From the NCBI RefSeq assembly GCF_005771675.1, contig NZ_VAJM01000009.1, positions 124,001-188,000 of the forward strand: 64,000 bases of DNA. The letters are read 5' to 3'. Each line of letters starts with the position of its first letter. Positions within the stretch are counted from its first letter, which is position 1. The stretch comes from Hymenobacter jeollabukensis. GTDB lineage: Bacteria > Bacteroidota > Bacteroidia > Cytophagales > Hymenobacteraceae. Of this stretch, positions 37,151 to 45,673 are shown piece after piece. The notes under the pieces were generated by a model. That model ran no database searches, was not told the DNA's origin, and was given only the letters and a program-made list of their open reading frames with translations. The translations under genes and the position numbers were made by a program.

Positions 37151-37158
37151 TAGCTTTG
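37151..37158 (+). promoter_or_regulatory. -7 promoter element of the ALDH7 gene
   Basis: TAGCTTTG, an exact TAnnTTTG match, 54 nt upstream of the ATG at 37213. Confidence 0.55.
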
Positions 37159-37212
37159 CTGACCGGGCGCGCCCCTGCCCCGGCTGCAACTCCCACCCCG
37201 CACCATTTCCTT

Positions 37213-38811
37213 ATGAAACAGGCCATCGAAGAAGCCACCGCCACCGGCACCGACGTAATTGACCACGACCACCACGGCATTCGGCAAGTACTGCGCGAAC
37301 TGGGCGTAGAGGCTACCAACCCGGCCTACAGCACCGGCCTGCAGTGGGGTGGTAACGGCAACGAGCGAATCCTGAGCATTTCGTCGCCTACCGACGGCAA
37401 GCTGATTGCCAAGGTGCGCGTGGCCACCGCCCAGGACTACGAGCAGGTCGTTACGACGGCCCAGGAAGCCTTTAAATCCTGGCGCCTGGTGCCCGCGCCC
37501 AAGCGCGGCGAAATCGTGCGGCAGATCGGCAACAAGCTGCGCGAGTACAAGGAGCCGCTGGGCAAGCTGGTGAGCTACGAAATGGGCAAAATCCTGCAGG
37601 AAGGCCTGGGCGAAGTGCAGGAAATGATTGACATCTGCGACTTCGCCGTGGGCCTCTCGCGGCAGCTGCACGGCTACACCATGCACTCAGAGCGCCCCGC
37701 TCACCGCATGTACGAGCAGTACCACCCGCTGGGCATCGTGGGCATCATCTCGGCCTTCAACTTCCCGGTGGCCGTGTGGAGCTGGAACGCCATGCTGGCC
37801 GCCGTGTGCGGCGACGTGAGCATCTGGAAGCCCTCGGAGAAAACTCCGCTGGTGGCCGTAGCCGTGCAGCACATCATCAAGGACGTGCTGCGCGAAAACG
37901 AGCTGCCCGAGGGCATCTTCAGCGTCATCGTAGGCGACGCCGAAATCGGTAGCCTCATGTCGGCCGATGAGCGCGTACCGCTGGTGTCGGCCACCGGTTC
38001 GACGCGCATGGGCAAGAAGGTGGGGGCCGTGGTGGGTGCCCGCCTCGGCAAGGCCCTGCTGGAGCTGGGCGGCAACAACGCCATCATCATCACCCCCCAC
38101 GCCGACCTCGACATGGCCATCCGCGCCGTGCTGTTCGGGGCGGTGGGCACCGCCGGCCAGCGCTGCACCACCACGCGCCGCCTCATCGTGCACGCCGACG
38201 TGTACGACGACGTGAAGCAGCGCCTGCTCTCGGCTTACCCCAAGCTGCCCATCGGCCACCCGCTGCAGGAGGGCAACCTCGTGGGCCCGCTCATTGACAC
38301 CGACGCGGTGCAGGCCTTTACCAAGGCCCTGGAAGCCGTGCAGCAGGAAGGCGGTACGCTGCTCACCGGCGGCGAGGTGCTCAGCGGCAAGGGCTACGAA
38401 ACCGGTACCTACGTGCAGCCGGCGCTGGTGGAAGCCAAGAACGAGTACCACACCGTGCAGGAAGAAACCTTCGCCCCGATTCTGTACCTGATCAAGTACG
38501 AAGGCGCGGTGGAGAACGGTATTGAGCTGCAGAACGGCGTGCGGCAAGGCCTGTCCTCGTCCATTTTCTCGCTGAACATGCGCGAGACGGAAGCCTTCCT
38601 GGCTCACACCGGCTCCGACTGCGGCATTGCCAACGTGAACATCGGCACCTCGGGCGCCGAAATCGGCGGGGCTTTCGGCGGCGAGAAGGAAACCGGTGGC
38701 GGCCGCGAATCCGGCTCCGATGCCTGGCGCGTGTACATGCGCCGCCAGACCAACACCATCAACTATAGCACCCAGCTGCCGTTGGCCCAGGGTATCAAGT
38801 TCGATATCTAG
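37213..38811 (+). CDS. Aldehyde dehydrogenase, ALDH7 (antiquitin)-like
   Basis: NAD-dependent oxidation of an aldehyde, by family best matched to alpha-aminoadipate semialdehyde in lysine breakdown. 532 aa; cytosolic. The catalytic nucleophile Cys318 is in TAGQRCTTTRR and the general-base Glu in LELGGNNAI. The cofactor motif SATGSTRMGKKV and the ALDH7-type IISAFNFPVAVWSWN are present. The C-terminus GAFGGEKETGGGRESGSDAWRVYMRRQ is characteristic of ALDH7. The ATG at 37213 is preferred because the 22 upstream codons are Pro/Ala-rich filler. No other lysine-catabolic gene is adjacent. Confidence 0.93.
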   Translation: MKQAIEEATATGTDVIDHDHHGIRQVLRELGVEATNPAYSTGLQWGGNGNERILSISSPTDGKLIAKVRVATAQDYEQVVTTAQEAFKSWRLVPAPKRGEIVRQIGNKLREYKEPLGKLVSYEMGKILQEGLGEVQEMIDICDFAVGLSRQLHGYTMHSERPAHRMYEQYHPLGIVGIISAFNFPVAVWSWNAMLAAVCGDVSIWKPSEKTPLVAVAVQHIIKDVLRENELPEGIFSVIVGDAEIGSLMSADERVPLVSATGSTRMGKKVGAVVGARLGKALLELGGNNAIIITPHADLDMAIRAVLFGAVGTAGQRCTTTRRLIVHADVYDDVKQRLLSAYPKLPIGHPLQEGNLVGPLIDTDAVQAFTKALEAVQQEGGTLLTGGEVLSGKGYETGTYVQPALVEAKNEYHTVQEETFAPILYLIKYEGAVENGIELQNGVRQGLSSSIFSLNMRETEAFLAHTGSDCGIANVNIGTSGAEIGGAFGGEKETGGGRESGSDAWRVYMRRQTNTINYSTQLPLAQGIKFDI

Positions 38812-38821
38812 GCCGTTTTCG

Positions 38822-38874
38822 GCCAACGTAAAAAAGCCCCGCTGCCATTGGCAGCGGGGCTTTTTTACGTTGGC
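38822..38874. terminator. Perfect 25-bp bidirectional terminator
   Basis: Two exact 25-nt arms (GCCAACGTAAAAAAGCCCCG..., 3-nt loop ATT). It ends on the last base of the convergent GH16 stop codon and serves both genes. Confidence 0.9.
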
Positions 38875-39974
38875 TAGCGGGCTTGCTCCTTCGCAGGGGC
38901 GGGCAGTCGTCTGGGCTGCCGGGGGCGGTCTACCAACGGCCATGTGCCATCGGAGTTCAGGGCAACGGGGCGATACACGCGCACGTAATCAACCAGAAAC
39001 GGGTCGTTGGGCTGCGGGCACTGCTGGTCGTTGCGAGTCACGCTATCAGGCAGTACGGGGCAGTGGTAGTTATTTTTGCAGTCCCACTGATAATGCGTGC
39101 TCAAGAGCAGCCCCATTTCCTGATCCGGAATGCCTACTTGGTTGCGGTCTGAGTTGCGCGGATTGCGCAGGCGCTTATAAAGCTTCCCATCGAGGTACCA
39201 TGCCAGCGTGCGAGGCGTCCAGACCAATGTGTAAGTATGAAAACGAACTGCGGGCTCGTCGGCTGAGCGGAAGTAGTAATTGCCGACGCGGCGGCGGTGG
39301 CCGCCAAGCGCATTGGCTTGCAGTGTGCTAAAAAAATCCCGCCGGCCGTTAGTGTTGATGGTCTCAAAACCATCAATTTCCCAGGAGTCGCCCGCGGTCC
39401 AGCCGGCCGGCAGCGGCCCACAGGCCCCATTGCCGCTCCACAGCCAAAAAGCCGCCTGCAAGCCTGAAATGTTGGGCACCCGGCAGCGGATTTCAAAGAT
39501 GCCGTAGCGGAAGCCTTCTTCGGTGCAGAGCGAGTCGCCGCGAAACAGGGCACGCAGCATACCGCTGGTCTTATAAAACTCGCCGGTCGTCACTTTGCCG
39601 GTGCGCGCCGACGTTACTTGACGCAGCGGCTCGGCGTGGTAATTAAAGTCCAGCGCGACGCACTGATCCCGCGGGTCATCCGGATTGGGCACCAGGCGGA
39701 TATCCTCGCGGCGATACGCCACGTTGTCGGTACCGATGTTGCCGCACGGCGTCGAGGCTATCCAGTTGGCGTTGCCCCAAGTGTGCTCCGGCGCCCACTT
39801 GCGCAAATGTGGGCTCAGCAAAGAATCGACGGAAGAATAGCGAAAATCCTCCGCAAAAACGATGCGGTATTGACTAGCTAGCGTGGGCAGAATAGTAGGC
39901 TGGGCGCCCACAGGTGCACTGGTCGCACAAAGCAGCCCCGCTACGATATAGAGAAATCTGTTGTTTGGCGGCAT
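38874..39974 (-). CDS. Secreted GH16 family glycoside hydrolase
   Basis: Endo-beta-glucanase/laminarinase-fold hydrolase of 366 aa. The signal peptide MPPNNRFLYIVAGLLCATSAPVGAQ starts at the ATG at 39974. The GH16 catalytic signature is SWEIDGFE (nucleophile Glu199, Asp201, acid/base Glu204). Concanavalin-fold features follow: FHTYTLVWTPRTLAWYLDGKL and DYVRVYRP near the C-terminus. Extra Cys pairs suggest disulphides. Substrate (laminarin, agar-type or other beta-glucan) not predictable. It lies at the edge of a less GC-rich, rearranged patch with a broken FkbM stub just upstream. Confidence 0.9.
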   Translation of the reverse strand: MPPNNRFLYIVAGLLCATSAPVGAQPTILPTLASQYRIVFAEDFRYSSVDSLLSPHLRKWAPEHTWGNANWIASTPCGNIGTDNVAYRREDIRLVPNPDDPRDQCVALDFNYHAEPLRQVTSARTGKVTTGEFYKTSGMLRALFRGDSLCTEEGFRYGIFEIRCRVPNISGLQAAFWLWSGNGACGPLPAGWTAGDSWEIDGFETINTNGRRDFFSTLQANALGGHRRRVGNYYFRSADEPAVRFHTYTLVWTPRTLAWYLDGKLYKRLRNPRNSDRNQVGIPDQEMGLLLSTHYQWDCKNNYHCPVLPDSVTRNDQQCPQPNDPFLVDYVRVYRPVALNSDGTWPLVDRPRQPRRLPAPAKEQAR

Positions 39975-40065
39975 AAATGATTCGCAAGGCATATGCGCTG
40001 CAGATAAACGCATTTGATCTGACCGCGGTATGTACGTCTCTTCGGACTAACGGGCCGGGTAGAGA

Positions 40066-40146
40066 CAATAAAGTAATAGTTCTTGCCCTGCTCAAACTGC
40101 TGCACGAACTCCTGGCGCGTAAACGACGCCTCGCTGCGCGGCCAGC
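40066..40146 (-). pseudogene. 3' stub of an FkbM-type methyltransferase gene
   Basis: On the minus strand the stub reads TRWPRSEASFTRQEF, then VQQFEQGKNYYFIV. It almost repeats the C-terminus of the intact FkbM gene at 41109-41834 (KRWLRSEAPFTRAEF, VQQFEQGKNYYFIA). About 48 nt (AATAAAGTAATAGTTC...) are identical at the DNA level. Identity stops abruptly upstream near 40146. No methyltransferase core precedes it, so it is a remnant. Confidence 0.8.
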
Positions 40147-40160
40147 GAGTGAGCGTGGTA

Positions 40161-40502
40161 CGTAAGGAGGGCGCCGTGGACGGCATCTACGTGCCCACCC
40201 TCGCCCGCCGGGCCAAGGTAGCCGAGGCCGTCATGCCGTTTTCCAGCCACGCCACCGAGCGTATTCAGGTGCTCTACTAATGCGGGCAACCGGCCACGCT
40301 GGAAGCGCCGAATGTGGCCGGCTGCGTAGTGCGGCCCTTCGCTCACCTTCGATGCCTTGACCACCTGCTGTTACGCGCTGATGAGCTGCGCCCCGTCACC
40401 TATATGTACCGCCTGAGCGGCCTGGCCGGCATCGTGGGCCGGCGAAAGTTTGTGGTAGAGCCGACAAAGCTTATGCTCCGCACCAAGCCTCGCAGCCACT
40501 GA
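40161..40502 (+). pseudogene. Unidentified open frame split by one in-frame stop
   Basis: A plus-strand frame reads GAVDGIYVPTLARRAKVAEAV, continues to ERIQVLY, meets a TAA at 40278-40280, and goes on in the same frame (CGQPATLEAPNVAGCVV ... VTYMYRLSGLAGIVGRRKF) to a TGA at 40500. Both halves look protein-like and share codon style, so this may be a decayed gene fragment. No family recognised. The left boundary coincides with the break in the FkbM stub. Confidence 0.45.
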
Positions 40503-40555
40503 CAGCGGGACTTAGTGCTGGAAAAGAGCACCAAGAAAAGGACCTGAGCAGGTGC

Positions 40556-41101
40556 TTATTCCACCAATTTGATGTCGCCGTGGCCCTTATAGAGAAGTTG
40601 GTTGTCAGGCTCGTATAGCACGTAATACAAGCGGTAGTATTCGCCGCTTTTATATTCGCCGGCCGGCAGCGCTAGTGTAGTCAGTAGCTGCCCGTTGCCG
40701 TATAGCGAAGGCTCAGAGCGATGTTTGACCTTGTACTTCTTGTCCACAATCACAATGGCCAATCGTCGGAGCACCGAGGACGTTGAAGCCCGCAAGATCA
40801 ATGAGCTGATACTGCCCACTTTGTTTGGGTTTGGGTACAGGCTGATGGAGCGCACGGCATCTATCTTCTGTGCGCCATTCAGGTCCATTGCAAGGTCCTT
40901 GAACAGATCTTTCTCCTTCGCGTTCCAGGTGGCGTCAGAAGTCCAGTCGGTATCGTCCTGGGCGCCGACGGGGTTATTGCTGCTGTCGCGGTAGCTGATG
41001 CCGTCGCCAGTGCCTGGATCAATCTTGCTTTTGCCGCAGCCCGTAAACAGAGTTAAGCTGAGCAGCGTGAGGAACGTTGTAACGTGGACAGGAGTACGCA
41101 T
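40556..41101 (-). CDS. Putative lipoprotein of unknown function
   Basis: The 181-aa protein begins MRTPVHVTTFLTLLSLTLFTGCGKS, with lipobox FTGC (Cys22). After an acidic/Gly-Ser linker (to ~55) comes a ~110-residue domain with beta character and a C-terminal YRLYYVLYEPDNQLLYKGHGDIKLVE. SISLYPNP recalls the start of T9SS-type beta-sandwiches, but the rest does not fit a sorting tail well. Lower GC than the flanks. It sits 7 nt behind the FkbM gene on the same strand. Confidence 0.7.
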   Translation of the reverse strand: MRTPVHVTTFLTLLSLTLFTGCGKSKIDPGTGDGISYRDSSNNPVGAQDDTDWTSDATWNAKEKDLFKDLAMDLNGAQKIDAVRSISLYPNPNKVGSISSLILRASTSSVLRRLAIVIVDKKYKVKHRSEPSLYGNGQLLTTLALPAGEYKSGEYYRLYYVLYEPDNQLLYKGHGDIKLVE

Positions 41102-41108
41102 GTGAATG

Positions 41109-41834
41109 TTACGATGAGTAGGCAATAAAGTAATAGTTCTTGCCCTGCTCAAACTGCTGCACGAACTCGGCCCGGGTAAATGGCGCCTCGCTGCGCAGCC
41201 AGCGCTTCATCAGCGACACCTGCAGGCCCGCTTTTTCCGTCAGCAGGTCGTACACCTGCTCGGGGCGGGTGCCGTAGCAGTCGGCCGCGCCCAGGCCGTG
41301 CTCGAAGATGACCACCGGCCGGGTGCGGCGCAGCGTTTCCACCGCGCCCTGTAGCACCTGCAACTCGGCGCCTTCCACGTCGATTTTGATCAGGTCGACG
41401 CGCTGATCCTGGGGGATGACGTGGTCCATCAAATCGGTCTGCACCTCGATGGTGGTGTCCTGCTCGTCGGGCTTGTCGTAGTTGCGCTTCTGCAGGCCGC
41501 TGTAGGCGGGGTTGCTGATAACGTAATTGAAAGTAGCCGTGCCTTTGCTGTTGCTCAGGGCCACATTGAGGATGCGGGCCAGGCCGGGCGCGTCGTAGCG
41601 ACGCTGCAGGTCGGCGTAGAGGTCGGGGAGGGGTTCGAAGCCGAAGTGCTTGCCCTGCGGGGCGGCGGCCAGCATCAGGTCCAGTACTTCGCCCTTGTGG
41701 CAGCCGATATCAATACAAGTCGACTGCGGGCGGCACACGCGCTTAATCACGGCGCGGGTCTGCTCATCGTACTGCTGATTCTTGGTAAAGGCAATCGGCA
41801 GGCGTTTCAGGATGGATTTGAGCACTTCTTTCAT
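41109..41834 (-). CDS. FkbM family methyltransferase
   Basis: SAM-dependent O-methyltransferase of 241 aa. SAM-binding motif I is CIDIGCHKGEVLDLM (about residues 39-53), followed by FGFEPLPDLYADLQRRY. The FkbM signature is VDLIKIDVEGAELQVLQGA. FkbM proteins often methylate surface glycans or secondary metabolites; the acceptor is unknown. Its 3' end is duplicated as a stub at 40066-40146. Start at the ATG at 41834. Divergent from the ECF sigma gene. Confidence 0.92.
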   Translation of the reverse strand: MKEVLKSILKRLPIAFTKNQQYDEQTRAVIKRVCRPQSTCIDIGCHKGEVLDLMLAAAPQGKHFGFEPLPDLYADLQRRYDAPGLARILNVALSNSKGTATFNYVISNPAYSGLQKRNYDKPDEQDTTIEVQTDLMDHVIPQDQRVDLIKIDVEGAELQVLQGAVETLRRTRPVVIFEHGLGAADCYGTRPEQVYDLLTEKAGLQVSLMKRWLRSEAPFTRAEFVQQFEQGKNYYFIAYSS

Positions 41835-41981
41835 GGCCGGCGGGGGCTAGGCAAGGGAAAATCGGCTTTAAAGTTGGGAAAAAACGGCCGGTTTCGCCCG
41901 GTTTGCGGCCGGTGCAACCTTCCTAAATCGGCCGGGGTCTTTGAGGCGCTAATGGTCAGAGGAGTAGAAAATCTGCCGCCG

Positions 41982-42614
41982 ATGTCTGAACTTTACCCAC
42001 CCCCTGCCGCCGTTAGTGATTCGCTGACCCCTCCTTCGCCTGCTGCGCCTATGGAAGCCGTTGCCTACGTTGACATTAATGCTCCGCTGGTGGAGCGCTG
42101 CCGCCTCGGCGACCGGCGCGCCCAGGCCGAGATATACAAGCGCTACGCCAAAGCCATGTTCAACGCCTCGCTGCGCATCACCGGCGACTACGCCGAGGCC
42201 GAAGATGTGCTGCAGGAGTCGTTTCTGAGCGCTTTCCGCGAGCTGCACACCTACAAGGGCGACTCCTCGTTCGGCAGCTGGCTGAAGCGCATCGTCATCA
42301 ACAAGAGCATCAACTGCCTGCGCAACCGCCGCCTGCAGCTGGTGCCTCTGGCCGAGCAGCACGACGGCGCCGCTTCCGAAGAAGCCCTCACCCCGGGCGA
42401 GCAGGACGACGTGCAGTGGCGGGCCGATGTGCTGCGCCGCTGCATTCAGGAGCTGCCCGACGGCTACCGCCTCGTGCTGACCCTGTACCTGCTGGAAGGC
42501 TACGACCACGGCGAAATTGCCAGCATCATGGGCATCACCGAATCCACGTCCAAGTCGCAGTACAGCCGCGCCCGTAAGAAGCTGCTGGACCTGGCCCGCG
42601 AACAAGGACTGTAA
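41982..42614 (+). CDS. ECF-type RNA polymerase sigma factor
   Basis: The 210-aa protein has a ~30-residue N-terminal extension. Region 2 follows (AQAEIYKRYAKAMFNASLRITGDYAEAEDVLQESFLSAFREL ... FGSWLKRIVINKSIN), then region 4 (ELPDGYRLVLTLYLLEGYDHGEIASIMGITESTSKSQYSRARKKLL). The start is uncertain: ATG at 41982 or 42051 fits; one at 41952 is also in frame. It is followed by a single-span protein with anti-sigma layout and a surface protein, a common Bacteroidota stress-operon arrangement. Such operons are usually autoregulated by the sigma factor. Confidence 0.93.
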   Translation: MSELYPPPAAVSDSLTPPSPAAPMEAVAYVDINAPLVERCRLGDRRAQAEIYKRYAKAMFNASLRITGDYAEAEDVLQESFLSAFRELHTYKGDSSFGSWLKRIVINKSINCLRNRRLQLVPLAEQHDGAASEEALTPGEQDDVQWRADVLRRCIQELPDGYRLVLTLYLLEGYDHGEIASIMGITESTSKSQYSRARKKLLDLAREQGL

Positions 42615-42698
42615 TCATCGTTTCATAAGATCAGCGGCCACCAAGGGCGTCCCACCCAATCAGCGCCCCGGCCGCGGGGAGCCCCGTGCGAAAGAACC

Positions 42699-43463
42699 AT
42701 GACTGTCATGAAACCCAACTCCGGACTTGAGGCCTTCGTCGAGCGCAACCGCGCCGACTTCGACGCCTTCGAGCCGCGCCCCGACCTCTGGGACGCCCTC
42801 GAAGCCCGCCTCGACCAGCCGGCCGACGCTGACGAAGCCTCCGGCGCGACGCCCACCCCCGTCGTGCCCCTGCACCCCTTCCCGGCGGCCCCGGCGCCCA
42901 CCCAGCCCCAGGTTACCGCTCCCGCCGCTAGCTTTGGCTGGCAGCGCTACGCCGCCGCCGCGGCCGTGGCCCTGCTGCTGGTAGCCGGCGGCTACGGCCT
43001 GCGCCGCGCCGACGAAACGCCCGGCGCCGTGGCCGCCACCGACACGGCCGCCATGACCACGCTGGGCGGCCCGTCGACCTCTGTAAGCGTCATGGACGAG
43101 CCCGAGGCCCTGGCCGTATCGAGCAATGCCGCGGCCCGCCGCCTGGAAAAGGCTGTGAAGCGCATGGAAACCTACTACGCGGCCCAGATCAGCGAGAAAA
43201 AGCACGAGCTGGATTTGCTCGACGCCGCCGCGCCCGGCACCATGCCCAAGGACGCCGACTGGCAGCAGGAAATGGCCGCGCAGGATTCCACTTACCGGCA
43301 GCTGCGCGCCGACCTGTTTCAGAACCCCGACCCGAACGCCGTGCTGGACGCGATGAACCAGAACCTGCAGATCCGGTTGGACATCCTGAACCAGCAGCTG
43401 CGCACCCGGGAGCAGATTCGCCAGTACCACGACGACGCGTACACCCTCGCCGCCGACAAGTAA
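42699..43463 (+). CDS. Putative anti-sigma factor (single-span membrane protein)
   Basis: The 254-aa protein has an N-terminal cytosolic part (VERNRADFDAFEPRPDLWDALEARL), a Pro-rich linker, one membrane helix (YAAAAAVALLLVAGGYGL, about residues 85-104) and a helical periplasmic region with coiled-coil character (about 145-250). Order and topology fit an anti-sigma factor for the ECF sigma encoded 84 nt upstream. No ZAS zinc motif is seen. Start could also be the ATG at 42708, 9 nt later. Confidence 0.75.
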   Translation: MTVMKPNSGLEAFVERNRADFDAFEPRPDLWDALEARLDQPADADEASGATPTPVVPLHPFPAAPAPTQPQVTAPAASFGWQRYAAAAAVALLLVAGGYGLRRADETPGAVAATDTAAMTTLGGPSTSVSVMDEPEALAVSSNAAARRLEKAVKRMETYYAAQISEKKHELDLLDAAAPGTMPKDADWQQEMAAQDSTYRQLRADLFQNPDPNAVLDAMNQNLQIRLDILNQQLRTREQIRQYHDDAYTLAADK

Positions 43464-43485
43464 CCCCCGCTTTTCCTTCCACCCC

Positions 43486-44763
43486 ATGCATTCCCCGATT
43501 CGACCTTTTCGGCAGGGCATTCTGGCGCTGACGGCCCTGCTGGCTGTGGCCGCCGGCCCTCGCGGCGCCGCGGCGCAGTCCGCCGCGGCCCGGCCGGCCG
43601 GCGGGTACGTGCAGCCCTGCCCCGCCGACCGGTTCTGGGACGAAACCCTGGACGCCCGCTTTCAGCAGCTGCAGCAGCCGGCTGACGGGCAGACGACTCC
43701 GGCGCAGACCAGCCCCGCGCAGCCGCAGCCCGAGCCCGGCAACAACGGCGGCCTGACGGCCGAGAAAACCCGCAAAATCACCCGTTCCTTCGCCGCCGTG
43801 GCGGGCCGCCCGCTGACGGTGGAGACGCGCTACGGCCGTGTGCAGGTGAATACCTGGACGCGCAACGAAATCAAGGCCGAAGTCGACATCGTGGCCCGCG
43901 CCGACGAGGACGATAAGGCCCAGCGCCTGCTCGACATGATTCAGGTGCTGATGCAGGAAAACGCCAACCCCGAGGTCGGGCTGCTGCTCAAAACCCAGCT
44001 GGGCGAAATGCCCAAGGAGTGCTGGAGTCGGCAGCGCATCTACGAAATCAACTACACCATCTGGATGCCCAAGAGCACGCCGCTGAAGGTGAAGAACAGC
44101 TTCGGCGACGTGAGCCTGACCGGCGACCTGACCGGCCCCACCGACCTGGCCGTGTGCTACGGCAGCCTGCGCACCGGCCGCCTCGAAGGCCCGCGCAACT
44201 CGGTGCGCCTCAACAACGGCGCCGCCGTGCTGCCCTACGCCCGGCAGGCTACCATCGAGGCCAACCACTCGCGCCTGCGGCTGGAAGAAGGACTGCGGGT
44301 GGATCTGCGCAACAACGGCTCCGACATCGACATGGGCACGGTGCAGAGCCTGGCCGTGCTCAGCAAGTACGGCGACGTGAACCTGGGCACGGTGTACAAC
44401 CTGCAGGGCTCGACCGGCTACTCGCGCTTCAGCATCGACAAAGTGGCCGAGCAGATGGACATGAAGGTGCAGTATTGCCCCTCCTTCGAGGTACGCACCA
44501 CCGGCCCCAACTTCCGCCGCATCAGCGTCGACGGGGGCTACAGCACCATCCTGCTGAACTTCCCCGACAACGCCGGCTTCAACTTCGACGTAAACTCGGA
44601 GAACGGCAAGGTGCTGATGGACAAGCGACTGGTGAAGGTGCATAGCGAGGAAAACAGCTCGTCGAGCACCGAAATGCAGGGCCAGTACGGCGGCGTGCAG
44701 GTGAAGCCCGCGGCCAACGTAAACATCAAAGCCCGCTACAGCAGCGTGAGCTTCAACCGCTAA
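43486..44763 (+). CDS. Exported DUF4097-like beta-strand repeat protein
   Basis: The 425-aa protein has a signal peptide (ending GPRGAAAQ), a Gln/Pro linker, then a region of short repeating beta strands (VETRYGRVQVNTWTRNEIKAEVDIV ... VKNSFGDVSLTGDLTG ... LSKYGDVNLGTVYNL). Such DUF4097/DUF2807-like beta-solenoids are found beside ECF/anti-sigma pairs and may sense or protect the envelope (inference). It lies 22 nt behind the anti-sigma gene and is followed by a terminator, so the three genes form one operon. Confidence 0.8.
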   Translation: MHSPIRPFRQGILALTALLAVAAGPRGAAAQSAAARPAGGYVQPCPADRFWDETLDARFQQLQQPADGQTTPAQTSPAQPQPEPGNNGGLTAEKTRKITRSFAAVAGRPLTVETRYGRVQVNTWTRNEIKAEVDIVARADEDDKAQRLLDMIQVLMQENANPEVGLLLKTQLGEMPKECWSRQRIYEINYTIWMPKSTPLKVKNSFGDVSLTGDLTGPTDLAVCYGSLRTGRLEGPRNSVRLNNGAAVLPYARQATIEANHSRLRLEEGLRVDLRNNGSDIDMGTVQSLAVLSKYGDVNLGTVYNLQGSTGYSRFSIDKVAEQMDMKVQYCPSFEVRTTGPNFRRISVDGGYSTILLNFPDNAGFNFDVNSENGKVLMDKRLVKVHSEENSSSSTEMQGQYGGVQVKPAANVNIKARYSSVSFNR

Positions 44764-44818
44764 ACAGAACTTACCGCATACCCTGTTTCGGAAAAGGCAG
44801 GATGAGCGGAGTGAAGAG

Positions 44819-44851
44819 AAAAAGCCGGCTGCAACCGGCTTTTTCTTTTTT
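44819..44851 (+). terminator. Terminator of the ECF operon
   Basis: AAAAGCCGG pairs with CCGGCTTTT around CTGCAA, followed by a T-rich run (TTCTTTTTT). Confidence 0.85.
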
Positions 44852-44877
44852 CGGGGGTAGGGAGGACAAAAAAAGCA

Positions 44878-45085
44878 CGGTCATTCTTCATCTGGCGTAC
44901 GGCGTAGCCGAAGGACCTTGCTCGAACCTTGCACCGCCGCTGCCTACGAAGTGCAGACGCTTTTTCGGCAACTGCATTAACTGACAAGCGCGGCCATCAA
45001 GCCCGGACGACAGGGCGTTGGTGGCTGCGCTTGTCAGTCCGCGCAAGGCTTGAGGAAGGTCCTTCGGCTACGCCTCAGGATGACG
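44878..45085. repeat. Composite intergenic repeat, family B copy 2
   Basis: Same order as copy 1. The left end is decayed; the linker has CTACGAAGTGCAGACGC; the central hairpin pairs CTGACAAGCGC with GCGCTTGTCAG and has the loop part GGGCGTTGGTGGCTGCGCTT. The right arm is GAGGAAGGTCCTTCGGC...CTCAGGATGACG. The PPC gene promoter starts right behind it. Confidence 0.85.
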
Positions 45086-45097
45086 GGGAGCCGGCCT

Positions 45098-45105
45098 TAC
45101 CTTTA
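45098..45105 (+). promoter_or_regulatory. -7-like element of the PPC-domain gene
   Basis: TACCTTTA ends 4 nt before the ATG at 45110, again implying little or no mRNA leader. Confidence 0.5.
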
Positions 45106-45109
45106 CCCG

Positions 45110-45673
45110 ATGCGTTTCCTGTTATTGGCCAGCGCCGCGTTGCTGCTCAACGCGCCGGTCTTTGCCCAAACACCCGCCGCCATGCCCACGCCGCCCGCTG
45201 CTCCGGAAGTCACTGCCCACGCCTCGCGCATGCACACGCTCACGCTGCGGCTGCGCCCCGGCCAGGACCTGCGCCAGCAGCTCACCGCGCTGACGCAACA
45301 GCAGCACCTGCGCGCCGCCGCCGTGCTGACCTGCGTGGGCAGCCTGACCCAGGTGACCCTGCGCCTGGCCAACCAGGAAGGCCCGACGGTGTACCGCGGC
45401 CACTTCGAAATCGTGTCGCTGGTGGGCACGCTGGCCGAGAGCGGCAGCCACCTGCACCTCTCCGTGGCCGACTCGACCGGGCGCACCATCGGCGGGCACC
45501 TGCTCGATGGCAACGTGGTGTATACCACCGCCGAGCTGGTGCTGGGCGTGCTGGAAGACGTGGAGTTCGGGCGCGAGGCGGATCCGACGTTTGGCTACCG
45601 CGAACTGGCCGTGAAGCCGGCCGCTGCGGCGTCGGCAAAGGCGGGCCGCAAGCCGCCGAAAGGGAAAAAATAA
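45110..45673 (+). CDS. Exported PPC/DUF296-domain protein
   Basis: The 187-aa protein starts MRFLLLASAALLLNAPVFAQ, a clear signal peptide. The PPC (DUF296) domain fills residues about 40-160 and has its conserved His motif GSHLHLSVADSTGRTIGGHL and the GNVVYTTAELVLGVL end. The C-terminal tail is Ala/Lys-rich (SAKAGRKPPKGKK). PPC domains are usually cytosolic and linked to AT-hook DNA-binding or enzyme trimerisation, so export here is odd. The ATG at 45110 is fixed by the -7-like box. Function unknown. Confidence 0.85.
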   Translation: MRFLLLASAALLLNAPVFAQTPAAMPTPPAAPEVTAHASRMHTLTLRLRPGQDLRQQLTALTQQQHLRAAAVLTCVGSLTQVTLRLANQEGPTVYRGHFEIVSLVGTLAESGSHLHLSVADSTGRTIGGHLLDGNVVYTTAELVLGVLEDVEFGREADPTFGYRELAVKPAAAASAKAGRKPPKGKK

